A stretch of DNA of 64,000 bases from Agrobacterium genomosp. 13 str. CFBP 6927 (GTDB lineage: Bacteria > Pseudomonadota > Alphaproteobacteria > Rhizobiales > Rhizobiaceae): positions 442,044 through 506,043 of the forward strand of contig LT009757.1 in assembly GCA_900012615.1 (NCBI GenBank). Reading direction: 5' to 3'. The position numbers and the translations under genes are program-made. Below the pieces are notes generated by a model. The model made no database searches. It saw only the letters and a list, made by a program, of their open reading frames with translations, and had not been told where the DNA came from. Positions 29,042 to 37,895 of the stretch are shown here, piece after piece. Every line of letters starts with the position of its first letter. Position 1 is the stretch's first letter.

Positions 29042-31405
29042 ATGCCTTTGCGAATGACGCTCCTGCCCCGCACCCGCCTTTGCCGCCGCATCGCCAGCGA
29101 AACCGCCGGCGTGGTCTTTCTGCGGGCGCCCGCGGGTGCGGGAAAAAGCGTGCTGCTGGAAATGCTTGCAAAAGAGCTCGAAACGCCGGTGTGCCGCACG
29201 CACCAGCCGCGAAGCGACGAGATCGAAAATGGCTGTCTCCTTTGGGACGTGCCGGTTTTCGCACGGGCGGCGCGCATGCCGGCCGCCATTCTGGAGACGG
29301 TGCGCTTGGTGGTCATAGCTTGCCGGCCGGATCAGCGGATCAGCGGACTGGCCCGGCAAATCCTGCATCGCGGCTCGCTCACCATCGGGCCAAATGAACT
29401 GCTTCTTGGTGAGGATGAGGTGGAAGACCTGCCCTCTGAGCAGAAACGTCTCGCCCTTCACGACTATGCGGGTTGGCCGGCTTTTCTGTCACTGGCGCGT
29501 TTTCCGAATGAAACGCTGTGTGCCGACTATCTGAGGGAAAACTACCTGCCGCATCTTTCTCCCGCCCAGACGGTTGAACTTTCGTTCTGGCTGGAGAACC
29601 CCTCTGCGGAACCCGAGGCGGACTGGACCGAACTGCTGCCGCCTTTCCTGACCGGAAATCCCGAAAACCACCCCACTCTGATACGGCTTCTGGGCGCGGC
29701 TGCGCGGGAACGTCTTGCTACCCTGCAGGCCGGCAGCGCCGTGGTGGAGGTCGCATCGGCTTTCGAAAAGGAAGGACGGGCGCTTGCGGCCATGGCGATG
29801 CTGCTCGACCGTGGTTATGAGACCCATGCCGCGCAAATCCTGGAACGCGCCCATGGTCGCGAACTCATCTACAGGAGCAGCGTCGACAGGTTTCGCGAGA
29901 TCATCATGCGGTTTTCGCAGGATATGATCGCAACGAATGAAACCGTGCTCTTCGCCGTCACCCGCGCCCTGCTGAAACAGGGGGAGTTGCAGCGCGTGCG
30001 CCATCTGCTTGGCAAAAGCCTTGGGTCGGATTATCTCGATCCACTGAAAGTGCTTGCCCGTGGCTCACGCTTTTCCTTCGCCGCCCGCACCTTCCGGCTG
30101 AACCTGATGATTGCCGAGGATCTGACCCCCAATGACGCGGTAATCACGCGTCTGGGGGAATTCATGGCCGACTATCCCATGAACGATCACGGCAAATGGG
30201 CGGCCTATTACAATGCACTGCTGGAATTCGAAATCCGCCGCCGCAATTTCCGCGAGGCGGAGGCGGCGGCAGCCCGCGCTCTGATCTATCTGCGCAAGAT
30301 GGGCGGGCAGCCCCTGCTCGAATTTTTCATCCATCTGCACCAGATCGTGCTGCGGCTGATGAGCGGTGATGTGCTTCTGGCCCGCCGGGCGGCGCAGGAG
30401 GCGCGCGCACGGCTGGAACAGGTGCCGCATGACGCCGTGCAGGAATTCCGGATGCTGCGGCTGGCGGAAGCCTGCCTCGCCTATGAGGCGGGAAAGCCCC
30501 GCGACCTTCTGCATTTCGTCGAGCACGAATTCGATCACTTCGCCGCTGCCGAGATCTGGCCGAGCCTGATGCAGTTTGCCCTGTTTTACGCCTCGCAGGT
30601 GTTGATCGACCATTTTCCGATGACCGTTCGTCCGGACTTTCTCGATGGCTTGTGGATCCATCTTTCGGAAGGGCTGCAATTCCATGCGATGATGGAAATC
30701 AGGACGGCTCTTGCCTATCAGAACGCCAACCGGTGGGCGGATGCGGCCGCGACGCTTTCCGCGATCCGCATGCCCATGGGCCGCAACTGGGTGGAGAGCG
30801 CGCATGAGGATCTTTCCCGCCTGACGCGGCGCGATGAAATCGCCTATGTGATGGCGTGGCTGCGCGATGCGGTGCATCTTTTCACGCCGCGCGCCTATCT
30901 CTCCCGCCAGATCGACGCGATGATCGCCAATCCAAAGGTCACCAACCGCGAAAAGGTCGCGCTGAGAATATGGCAGAGCTACGCCGCGCATCAGCGCCGC
31001 GACAATGCCGCCGCCCGCGCCCATATCCTCACCGCCCTTGAATCGGCGACCCGCCTTGGCTGCAGCGGCGTCCTGTCGGAGGAGCGCATCTTCCTGTCGC
31101 CGCTTCTGAACAATCGCCGCATCCGCAGCTTCATCGAAACCTCGTCCGATGTCCGCACAGCGCTTTCGATTTTCGCCGCTTCGGTGAATTCACCGCAGGC
31201 GCGCGCCCTGCATGGCGGGCTTTCGCAGCGCGAGGCGCAGATGCTGCAACTGCTCGCCAGCGGCATGTCGAACAAGAAGATCGCCCAGACGCTCAATATC
31301 TCGGAAGTGACGGTGAAGTTTCATCTCGGCAACCTGTTTCGCAAGCTGGATTGCAAACGCCGCGCGGAGGCGATCCGCGCGGCGAAAGCACTGGGCTGGC
31401 TGTAA
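29042..31405 (+). CDS. MalT/LuxR-type ATP-dependent transcriptional regulator
   Basis: This large signal-transducing ATPase regulator has 787 residues. A P-loop of the MalT type (APAGAGKS, residues 29-36) opens the protein, then a long helical-repeat region follows. A LuxR-type helix-turn-helix occupies about residues 724-787 (LSQREAQMLQLLASGMSNKKIAQTLNISEV-type region). In this family an inducer plus ATP triggers oligomerisation and activation of nearby operons. The ATPase domain looks shorter than in E. coli MalT (901 residues). It is divergent from the second peptide-type ABC/HyuA-DUF917 operon, its likely target. Its stop is only 3 bp from that of the convergent RraA-like gene, leaving no room for a terminator. 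Confidence 0.88.
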   Translation: MPLRMTLLPRTRLCRRIASETAGVVFLRAPAGAGKSVLLEMLAKELETPVCRTHQPRSDEIENGCLLWDVPVFARAARMPAAILETVRLVVIACRPDQRISGLARQILHRGSLTIGPNELLLGEDEVEDLPSEQKRLALHDYAGWPAFLSLARFPNETLCADYLRENYLPHLSPAQTVELSFWLENPSAEPEADWTELLPPFLTGNPENHPTLIRLLGAAARERLATLQAGSAVVEVASAFEKEGRALAAMAMLLDRGYETHAAQILERAHGRELIYRSSVDRFREIIMRFSQDMIATNETVLFAVTRALLKQGELQRVRHLLGKSLGSDYLDPLKVLARGSRFSFAARTFRLNLMIAEDLTPNDAVITRLGEFMADYPMNDHGKWAAYYNALLEFEIRRRNFREAEAAAARALIYLRKMGGQPLLEFFIHLHQIVLRLMSGDVLLARRAAQEARARLEQVPHDAVQEFRMLRLAEACLAYEAGKPRDLLHFVEHEFDHFAAAEIWPSLMQFALFYASQVLIDHFPMTVRPDFLDGLWIHLSEGLQFHAMMEIRTALAYQNANRWADAAATLSAIRMPMGRNWVESAHEDLSRLTRRDEIAYVMAWLRDAVHLFTPRAYLSRQIDAMIANPKVTNREKVALRIWQSYAAHQRRDNAAARAHILTALESATRLGCSGVLSEERIFLSPLLNNRRIRSFIETSSDVRTALSIFAASVNSPQARALHGGLSQREAQMLQLLASGMSNKKIAQTLNISEVTVKFHLGNLFRKLDCKRRAEAIRAAKALGWL

Positions 31406-31408
31406 GGT

Positions 31409-32119
31409 TCAGCGGTTGTTCTTCTTGCGCCATTCGGCAAAAGCGGTCTGGTGCTCCTCCTTGGTGCAGGGGTAAAGCCCGATGATCGACTGACCCGCCT
31501 TGACCTGCTCCACCACGAAATCCTCATAAGCCGTCATTTCCACCGCCTCGGTGGCAATCTCATCGGCAATGCCAGCGGGAATGACGATGACGCAATCCGC
31601 ATCGCCGACGATGATGTCGCCGGGAAAGACCGGCGCGTCGCCGCAGCCGATAGGGCCGTTGATCTCGATCGCCTCGTGTTTGGTCAGATTGGTCGGGCTG
31701 GAAGGGCGTGTGTGGTAGGCCGGAATATCCAGCTCGGCAATCGTGGCAGCGTCACGAAAACCGCCATCGGTCACGATGCCCGCACCGCCGCGAACCATCA
31801 GCCGCGTGACGAGAATGTCACCGGCCGAGGCGGCGCTCGCATCCTTGCGGCTGTCGATCACCATCACATGGCCCGGCGGGCAGGTTTCAATGGCGACGCG
31901 TTGCGGATGGGCGGGGTTGCGAAATTCGACGAGCTGGTTGCGATCTTCGCGGGCGGGCATGTAACGCAACGTAAATGCCGGCCCGACCATGTTCGCGCCC
32001 TTGTAACCGAGCGGATGTACGCCCTGAATGACCTGGTTTCGCAAGCCGCGCTTATAAAGCGCCGTTGCCAGTGTTGCGACGGAAATCGTCATCAGCTTTT
32101 CGCGCGTCTCGTTGTTCAT
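31409..32119 (-). CDS. RraA-like family protein (candidate sugar-acid aldolase/lyase)
   Basis: This RraA/HMG-aldolase-fold protein has 236 residues. Such proteins form ring-shaped trimers or hexamers; some are metal-dependent pyruvate aldolases, and E. coli RraA inhibits RNase E. The family core GIVTDGGFRDA is present, with Arg and Asp expected to hold the oxo-acid and metal. The acidic residue that follows by two positions in HMG/CHA aldolases (motif RDxxE/D, from memory) is Thr here. It ends a minus-strand run behind an IlvD/EDD dehydratase, so cleavage of the dehydratase product, a 2-keto-3-deoxy sugar acid, is the likeliest role. No evidence supports RNase regulation. Confidence 0.85.
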   Translation of the reverse strand: MNNETREKLMTISVATLATALYKRGLRNQVIQGVHPLGYKGANMVGPAFTLRYMPAREDRNQLVEFRNPAHPQRVAIETCPPGHVMVIDSRKDASAASAGDILVTRLMVRGGAGIVTDGGFRDAATIAELDIPAYHTRPSSPTNLTKHEAIEINGPIGCGDAPVFPGDIIVGDADCVIVIPAGIADEIATEAVEMTAYEDFVVEQVKAGQSIIGLYPCTKEEHQTAFAEWRKKNNR

Positions 32120-32156
32120 TCAGTATCTCCTGTCATTCTGCTTGATGGCACCTAGC

Positions 32157-33881
32157 CTAAAAAATATCCGGCTCACCGGCCGAGCGGCCGAAATCGGTCT
32201 GCAGGAAGTCGAAATCGCATCCCTGATCGGCCTGGCTCACATGTTTCGAGAAAATGTAGCCATAGCCGCGCTCATAACGCGGCGGCGGTGCCTGCCAGGC
32301 GGCCCGGCGGCTGGCGATTTCCTCATCGCTCACCAGCATGTCGAGGCGGCGCTGCGGCAGATCGAGCCGCACGATATCGCCTGACTTTAGCAAGGCGAGC
32401 GGCCCGCCGATGAAACTCTCCGGCGCAACATGCAGCACGCAGGCGCCATAAGAAGTGCCGGACATGCGGGCATCGGAGATGCGCAGCATGTCGCGATGGC
32501 CTTGTTTGATCAGCGCCTTGGGGATCGGCAGCATGCCCCACTCTGGAAAACCGGGGCCGCCAAGCGGGCCGGCATTGCGCAGCACCAGCACATGATCCGG
32601 CGTCACATCGAGATTTTCATCATCGATCGCCGCCTTCATCTCGGGATAGCTGTCAAAAACCAGCGCCGGACCTTCATGGATGTGAAATTTCGGATCGCAG
32701 GCGGCGGGTTTGATGACCGCGCCATCCGGACAGAGATTGCCGCGCAAAACGGCGAGTGAACCTTCCGCATAAACCGGATTGTCGAGTGAACGAATCACAT
32801 CGTCATTATAAACTTTAGCGCCCTCGAGATTTTCGCCCATGCTGCGGCCCGTTACCGTCAGGGCGGAATAATCGAGCCGGCTTTCAAGCTGCTTCATCAG
32901 GGCGCGCAAACCGCCCGCATAATAGAAGTCCTCCATCAGATAGTCCTTGCCGGAGGGGCGGACATTGGCGATGAGCGGCGTGACGCGACCAAGCTCATCC
33001 AGATCGTCAAGCGTCAGCGGCACACCGGCGCGGCGCGCCATGGCGATCAAGTGCACGACGGCATTGGTCGAACAGCCGGTCGCCATCGCGACGATGGCGG
33101 CATTGCGGAACGCAGCCGCCGTCAGAATGCCGTCCGGGGTCAGATCCTCACCCACCATTTCCACGATGCGACGGCCGCAGGCGGCAGACATGCGCTGGTG
33201 TTCGGCATCCACCGCCGGAATGGAGGACGCGCCTGGCAGGGTCAGCCCCAGAGCATCGGCAATAGCCGTCATGGTCGATGCGGTGCCCATGGTCATGCAG
33301 ACGCCGGCGGAACGGGCGATGCCGCCCTGAAGGCCGCGCCATTCCTCGTCGCTGACATTGCCGGCCCGCCGCTCGTCCCAATATTTCCAGGCGTCGGAGC
33401 CGGACCCCAGCACCTTGCCGGCATAGTTGCCGCGCAGCATCGGCCCGGCCGGCAGATAGATCATCGGCACGCCGGCGGAGATTGCACCCATGACGAGGCC
33501 GGGCGTCGTCTTGTCACAACCACCCATCAGCACCACGCCATCAAGCGGATGAGAGCGGATCATTTCTTCCGTCTCCATCGCCAGCATGTTGCGATAGAGC
33601 ATCGATGTCGGCTTGGTAAAACTCTCATCGACCGAAAGCGACGGCATCTCCACCGGGAAGCCGCCCGCCTGCAAGACACCGCGCTTCACATCCTTCACGC
33701 GTTCGGGAAAATGCGCGTGACAGGTGTTCAACTCCGACCAGGTGTTGAGGATGCCGATAACCGGCTTGCCGACAAAATCCTCTTCCGCATAACCGAGCTG
33801 CATCATGCGCGAGCGATGACCGAAACTGCGCAGGTCGTCGGGGGCGAACCAGCGGTCGGATCTCAATTTCCTGTCGGTCAT
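32157..33881 (-). CDS. IlvD/EDD family sugar-acid dehydratase
   Basis: This Fe-S dehydratase has 574 residues from ATG 33881, one base after the stop of the upstream dehydrogenase gene. Cluster cysteines are seen in MGGCDKTTPG and ATGCSTNAVVHL, and the N-terminal ILNTWSELNTCHAHF block matches the sugar-acid branch (L-arabonate/D-xylonate dehydratases) rather than biosynthetic IlvD. It would remove water from an aldonate to give a 2-keto-3-deoxy acid. The gene order with dehydrogenases, lactonase and a possible aldolase supports this. The exact sugar is not known. Confidence 0.9.
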   Translation of the reverse strand: MTDRKLRSDRWFAPDDLRSFGHRSRMMQLGYAEEDFVGKPVIGILNTWSELNTCHAHFPERVKDVKRGVLQAGGFPVEMPSLSVDESFTKPTSMLYRNMLAMETEEMIRSHPLDGVVLMGGCDKTTPGLVMGAISAGVPMIYLPAGPMLRGNYAGKVLGSGSDAWKYWDERRAGNVSDEEWRGLQGGIARSAGVCMTMGTASTMTAIADALGLTLPGASSIPAVDAEHQRMSAACGRRIVEMVGEDLTPDGILTAAAFRNAAIVAMATGCSTNAVVHLIAMARRAGVPLTLDDLDELGRVTPLIANVRPSGKDYLMEDFYYAGGLRALMKQLESRLDYSALTVTGRSMGENLEGAKVYNDDVIRSLDNPVYAEGSLAVLRGNLCPDGAVIKPAACDPKFHIHEGPALVFDSYPEMKAAIDDENLDVTPDHVLVLRNAGPLGGPGFPEWGMLPIPKALIKQGHRDMLRISDARMSGTSYGACVLHVAPESFIGGPLALLKSGDIVRLDLPQRRLDMLVSDEEIASRRAAWQAPPPRYERGYGYIFSKHVSQADQGCDFDFLQTDFGRSAGEPDIF

Positions 33882-33882
33882 G

Positions 33883-34962
33883 TCAGGCTTCCCGCAAAGC
33901 CGGCGCCTGCGGCGCCCAGCCCTTATAGAGATCGTCATCGGAAGTCAGCGGCAACCGCACCGGCAGTCCCTGACGCACGGATTTGTAGATGGCGGTGACG
34001 AGTTCAATGGATCGCAACCCGTCAGCCACGGTCACTTCATTGCCGCCACGGCCCTCCACCGCATCCGCGATGGCCTCAAGGAAGCCGGCAAAACCATCCA
34101 GCCCGGTGCCGACCTTCGCCAGAACCGCGTCGATCTCCTCCTGCGTGGTCGGCGCGCGTGCCGTGAAGCGCCAGGTGTCTTCGGCCGGCGCATAGGGCTT
34201 GGTGCCGCTTTCGGCGGTCAGCCCCTCGAAACAGAAACGCAATCGCGACGTATCATTACCCGCGCCGAGCGTGACGGAGCTTGTGACCAATGCCCCACTC
34301 TTCATGCGCAGGCTGATAGCCGCGCAATCTTCGGTCTCGATGGTGTTCACCCTTGTATCGGCAAACGCGAATACTTCCTCGACGGGACCCAGCACATGGC
34401 AGATGAGATCATGGGCATGAATGGCATGGCCGAGGGTCGCGCCGCCGCATTCGCCTTTCCATGTGCCGCGCCAAGGAATGGAGTAGTAGTCTGCGCCCCG
34501 GTTCCAGTGCACTTCGGAACTGGCGACAAAGGCTTTCCCCGCAAGACCGGCATCGATGAGCGCACGCAATTGCCGCATGGCATGGCCGAAACGATACTGG
34601 AAAACCGGGAAGACCTGACGACCAGTGTTCTTCACCGAAAGAAGCAGCGCATTCGCCTCTTCCAGCGAGCGTACCAGCGGCTTTTCGCAGATCACATCCT
34701 TGCCGGCGGCATGGGCCTGCAACGCGACCGGAAAATGCAGATGCGGCGGCAGGCAGATATCGATCAGCGAGATGCTCTCATCCGCCAGTACCTCATCCAG
34801 GCTGGTGGTCACCTTTATCGAGGGATCATCCTCGACAAGCTTGCGCGCCCGCTCCAGGTCGAGATCGCAGATCGCCTTGACCGCATAACGCCCGGGAAGT
34901 GCGCGATACCCCTTCAAATGCAATGCGCCGATGCCGGCGCCGATGATTGCAACGCCGATCAT
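33883..34962 (-). CDS. Gfo/Idh/MocA family oxidoreductase (1)
   Basis: This NAD(P)-dependent sugar dehydrogenase of the Gfo/Idh/MocA family has 359 residues from ATG 34962 (AGGGAG site). The Rossmann motif is VAIIGAGIGALHLKGY at the N-terminus, and the family Lys-Pro motif is CEKPLV (about residue 94). The start overlaps the stop of the next dehydrogenase gene by ATGA. It is one of three consecutive members, which may oxidise different positions or anomers of a sugar or inositol-like substrate. Confidence 0.9.
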   Translation of the reverse strand: MIGVAIIGAGIGALHLKGYRALPGRYAVKAICDLDLERARKLVEDDPSIKVTTSLDEVLADESISLIDICLPPHLHFPVALQAHAAGKDVICEKPLVRSLEEANALLLSVKNTGRQVFPVFQYRFGHAMRQLRALIDAGLAGKAFVASSEVHWNRGADYYSIPWRGTWKGECGGATLGHAIHAHDLICHVLGPVEEVFAFADTRVNTIETEDCAAISLRMKSGALVTSSVTLGAGNDTSRLRFCFEGLTAESGTKPYAPAEDTWRFTARAPTTQEEIDAVLAKVGTGLDGFAGFLEAIADAVEGRGGNEVTVADGLRSIELVTAIYKSVRQGLPVRLPLTSDDDLYKGWAPQAPALREA

Positions 34963-35975
34963 GCCTTTCTCCCTTCGGCCTTTGCCTGCGCCTGAAGCGC
35001 GAGTTCGCAAACCTTGAACACATGCGCTTGCGGCATGGCGGTTTCAGTGCGGTTGCGGATATCCGCCGACAGGCGGTCGAAATAGGGCAGGCCGGCATCG
35101 GAAGCGTCGATATATTCGCAGCGGTCGCCATTGACGAGAATGAGCCGGTCGGCGCCCGGCTTGTTGCCGAGATCGACATATTTCCGGAGCTCGATATAGC
35201 CTTCTGTTCCCAGAATGGTCAGGCGGCCATCACCCCAGGTGGGCAGCGCATCGGGCGTATACCAGTCGACGCGGATGTAACCGTGGCCCCGGTCACCGCG
35301 CAGCAACACCTCGCCGAAATCCTGCAAACCCGGATCGCCGGGATTGGCGTAGTTCGCCACCGTCGCCGAAACCACTTCCACGTCCGTCGAGCCGGTAAAG
35401 AACATGAACTGGTCGATCTGGTGGCTGGCAATATCGGTCAGAATGCCACCATAGGCTTCGCGGTCGAAAAACCAGTCGGCGCGCAGCGCGCGGTTGAGGC
35501 GGTGCGGCCCCATGCCGACGGTCTGCACGACCCGGCCAATGGCGCCGGCAGCCACCAGTTCCGTGGCCTTCGTGACGCTCGGCACTTCGAAACGTTCCGA
35601 AAAATTGACCGACCAGATGCGTTTGGTCCGGGCAACGGCCTCGCGCAAACGTTCCAGTTGCGCAAGCGTCGTGCATCCCGGCTTGTCCGACATCACATCC
35701 TTGCCCGCATCCATGGCACGGATAGCAAGATCGGCGCGGTTCTTCGGAACATCGGCGATCAGGACAAGGTCTATGGTCGGGTCGGCAAGCACGTCTTCAA
35801 CGCTTTTCATGCGCGGAACATCGGGGAACCGTTTCAGGAAACCTTCCACGACCTCTGGTTCGCCCTCCGTCCACCAGCCGGCAAATTCCGCCCCGGCATT
35901 CAGCATGTTCTGTGACATGCCAAAAATATGCCGGTGCTCGATACCGAGAGCCGCAAATTTGATCGGTTTACTCAT
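34959..35975 (-). CDS. Gfo/Idh/MocA family oxidoreductase (2), divergent nucleotide motif
   Basis: This is the second Gfo/Idh/MocA-type protein, 338 residues from ATG 35975. Its N-terminus (KFAALGIEHRHIFGM) lacks the usual GxGxxG/A dinucleotide fingerprint, and the catalytic-loop motif is SDKPGC instead of EKP. The later fold signature (VRVDWYTPDALPTWGDGRLTI region) is recognisable. Changed cofactor binding or a non-dehydrogenase role is possible. It overlaps both neighbours (4 and 8 bp), so it is made together with the other two. Confidence 0.87.
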   Translation of the reverse strand: MSKPIKFAALGIEHRHIFGMSQNMLNAGAEFAGWWTEGEPEVVEGFLKRFPDVPRMKSVEDVLADPTIDLVLIADVPKNRADLAIRAMDAGKDVMSDKPGCTTLAQLERLREAVARTKRIWSVNFSERFEVPSVTKATELVAAGAIGRVVQTVGMGPHRLNRALRADWFFDREAYGGILTDIASHQIDQFMFFTGSTDVEVVSATVANYANPGDPGLQDFGEVLLRGDRGHGYIRVDWYTPDALPTWGDGRLTILGTEGYIELRKYVDLGNKPGADRLILVNGDRCEYIDASDAGLPYFDRLSADIRNRTETAMPQAHVFKVCELALQAQAKAEGRKA

Positions 35976-37020
35976 TGCGCAGTTCCACTTCATTGCCGCC
36001 TTCGGCGGATTTGACAATTGCATCGATCAGTCGGTGAGAAAGGAGCGCGGCCTCGCCGATTACCACCGGATCACGCTCCGAAACGAGGGCATCGACGAAA
36101 TCCTCAAGGACAGCCTGATGCCATTCATGGGTGAAAGCCATGGGATCGGCGCCACCACCGGTGCCGGACGCGGCACCGCCAAAAGCCTCGCTGCGCCCGT
36201 CCCTCCAGTCCACATGCAGCACTCCGGAAGCGAGTCTCAGACTTGCCTTTTCAAAATGCAGCGTGATGGTTTCCGCCCCGCCGGGAAAACTGGCGGTACT
36301 TGCCACCAGTGATCCTACGGCACCGTTTTCGAAACGCAGCCCGGCAGAGACGAAATCCTCCGTCTCCATCCTGTGAAACCGCGTCGTTGCCGCCATGGCC
36401 TGCACCCGCGCGACCGGACCGGCAAGGCTGAGCGCCAGATCGATCGTATGGATCGCCTGCGATATCAGAACGCCGCCGCCATCCCGCTCCCGCGTTCCAC
36501 GCCCCGGCTCGTCATAATAGGCCTGGGTGCGCCACCAGGGCACGGAAATCTCGCAGAGACCGAGTGCACCGAGGACGCCGCTGGCAACCAGCTCTTTCGC
36601 CTTTCGGGATGCCGCCCGCATACGGTGCTGGAAAACAATGCCGAGCGTGACACCGGCCCTGCGGCAGAAAGCTACAAGTTCGTCGGCTTCCACTGTGCCG
36701 CGGGCAACCGGCTTTTCAAGAAGGATATGTTTGCCGGCGCGCGCGAGCGGCTGGACCACGCTTGCGCGGGCGTTCGGCGGTGTCGCAACAATGGCAAAAT
36801 CCACCTCGGGATCGTCAGCGACCTCCTCAATGGATCGATAGACGGCGACATCATGCCCGACAAGTTTGGATGCCTCCTCTGCAAGGCGCGCCGCCCGCCC
36901 GGAGCCGCCATCGACCAGTCCCTTGAGCGTCATTTTATCGGCACAGGCGGCCGCTGCCAGCACATGGGTTCTGGCCACCATTCCCGCACCAACGATGACA
37001 AAAGTTTTGCCTGTCCGCAT
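35968..37020 (-). CDS. Gfo/Idh/MocA family oxidoreductase (3)
   Basis: This is the third Gfo/Idh/MocA dehydrogenase, 350 residues from ATG 37020, and the first gene of the minus-strand sugar operon. It has the Rossmann motif FVIVGAGMVARTH, the Lys motif LEKPVA, and the conserved HTIDLALSLAG block. The frame extends 14 codons upstream into the operator region without support. The promoter lies in the 117-bp gap shared with the divergent GntR regulator and holds two related palindromes. Confidence 0.9.
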   Translation of the reverse strand: MRTGKTFVIVGAGMVARTHVLAAAACADKMTLKGLVDGGSGRAARLAEEASKLVGHDVAVYRSIEEVADDPEVDFAIVATPPNARASVVQPLARAGKHILLEKPVARGTVEADELVAFCRRAGVTLGIVFQHRMRAASRKAKELVASGVLGALGLCEISVPWWRTQAYYDEPGRGTRERDGGGVLISQAIHTIDLALSLAGPVARVQAMAATTRFHRMETEDFVSAGLRFENGAVGSLVASTASFPGGAETITLHFEKASLRLASGVLHVDWRDGRSEAFGGAASGTGGGADPMAFTHEWHQAVLEDFVDALVSERDPVVIGEAALLSHRLIDAIVKSAEGGNEVELRNE

Positions 37021-37058
37021 GACCGCGAGCCTCCCAACCCACGCTTGGCGGTAAAAGT

Positions 37059-37103
37059 GCATACCGGTATGCCGGTTGTCAATAAATTTGCATTCCGGTA
37101 AAC
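37059..37103. promoter_or_regulatory. Tandem operator palindromes between GntR regulator and sugar operon
   Basis: A perfect 14-bp palindrome GCATACCGGTATGC (37059-37072) is followed by a related imperfect copy GCATTCCGGTAAAC (37090-37103). Their centres are 31 bp apart, about three helical turns. Both lie in the divergent gap next to a FadR/FCD-type GntR gene. The two sites fit autoregulation plus control of the dehydrogenase operon by that protein (inference). Confidence 0.65.
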
Positions 37104-37137
37104 AGGATTATGAAAATTGCCGGACGCAGGGGGAAAA

Positions 37138-37851
37138 ATGCGAAAAGGCCTGACGACAGAGCGCCCGGCCCCGGAGATGGAGCCACTGGATTTGAACCGT
37201 CCCGCGGTGGACCAGATCTATGCCGCGCTGAAGGGCGCCATCCTCGCAAGACAGCTTGCACCGGGTCAGGCCGTGTCGGAAAACGATATCGGCCAGCTTT
37301 TCAATTCCAGCCGCACGCCTGTTCGCGAGGCATTAAGCCGTCTTCGCGATGACGGGCTGATCGTTACCCTGCCAAGCCGGGGAACCTATGTTTCAAAACT
37401 TTCGGAACAGCAGATCAGAAGCGCTCAATTCATCCGCGAGGCGCTTGAAGTGGCCGCCATTCGCAGGCTTTGCCAGATGGATTTGTCCACCCGGGCGATG
37501 CGCGACATCGAACAGGCTCTGGCCGCCCAGCGCCAGGCGATCGTGGACGGCGACAGAAAAGCGTTCCGCGTGCATGACGATCAGTTTCACAGCGCGCTGG
37601 CCGCCGCCACCGGCCTTGACCGTCTGGAAACACTGCTGATGCGGGAAAAGGCGGCACTGGACCGGTTGCGGGTGCTCGCCATAACCGATGAGGCCCATAT
37701 GGCCCGCCTGCTTTCCGAACATGAGGCTGTGTATGACGCGGTCAAAGCCAGGGATGAAGAGCGCGCTGTAGAATGGCTGCGCCAGCATCTGCGACGTGTC
37801 CTTGGCATTTTGTCGCAAATATACGAGGCTCACCGCGAATATTTCGACTAA
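37138..37851 (+). CDS. GntR family transcriptional regulator (FCD domain)
   Basis: This FadR-subfamily GntR repressor has 237 residues from ATG 37138 (AGGGGG site). The N-terminal winged helix (about residues 20-80) has the SRTPVREALSRLRDDGLI recognition block, and the C-terminal all-helical FCD domain (about 90-220) has the HDDQFHSALAAATG and HxxxxxAV metal/effector-site pattern. It faces the sugar dehydrogenase operon, with two palindromes between, and is followed by the lactonase gene 44 bp downstream, so it probably represses the whole sugar-acid module until a sugar acid binds. Confidence 0.92.
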   Translation: MRKGLTTERPAPEMEPLDLNRPAVDQIYAALKGAILARQLAPGQAVSENDIGQLFNSSRTPVREALSRLRDDGLIVTLPSRGTYVSKLSEQQIRSAQFIREALEVAAIRRLCQMDLSTRAMRDIEQALAAQRQAIVDGDRKAFRVHDDQFHSALAAATGLDRLETLLMREKAALDRLRVLAITDEAHMARLLSEHEAVYDAVKARDEERAVEWLRQHLRRVLGILSQIYEAHREYFD

Positions 37852-37895
37852 GGCAGAAATCCTGCAAACATCGGACCGGACGAACTGAAATTACA

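Noticed and set aside
28918-29316. Upstream extension of the second DppB gene
   Set aside because: It runs across the divergent promoter into the regulator gene and has no similarity to permeases.
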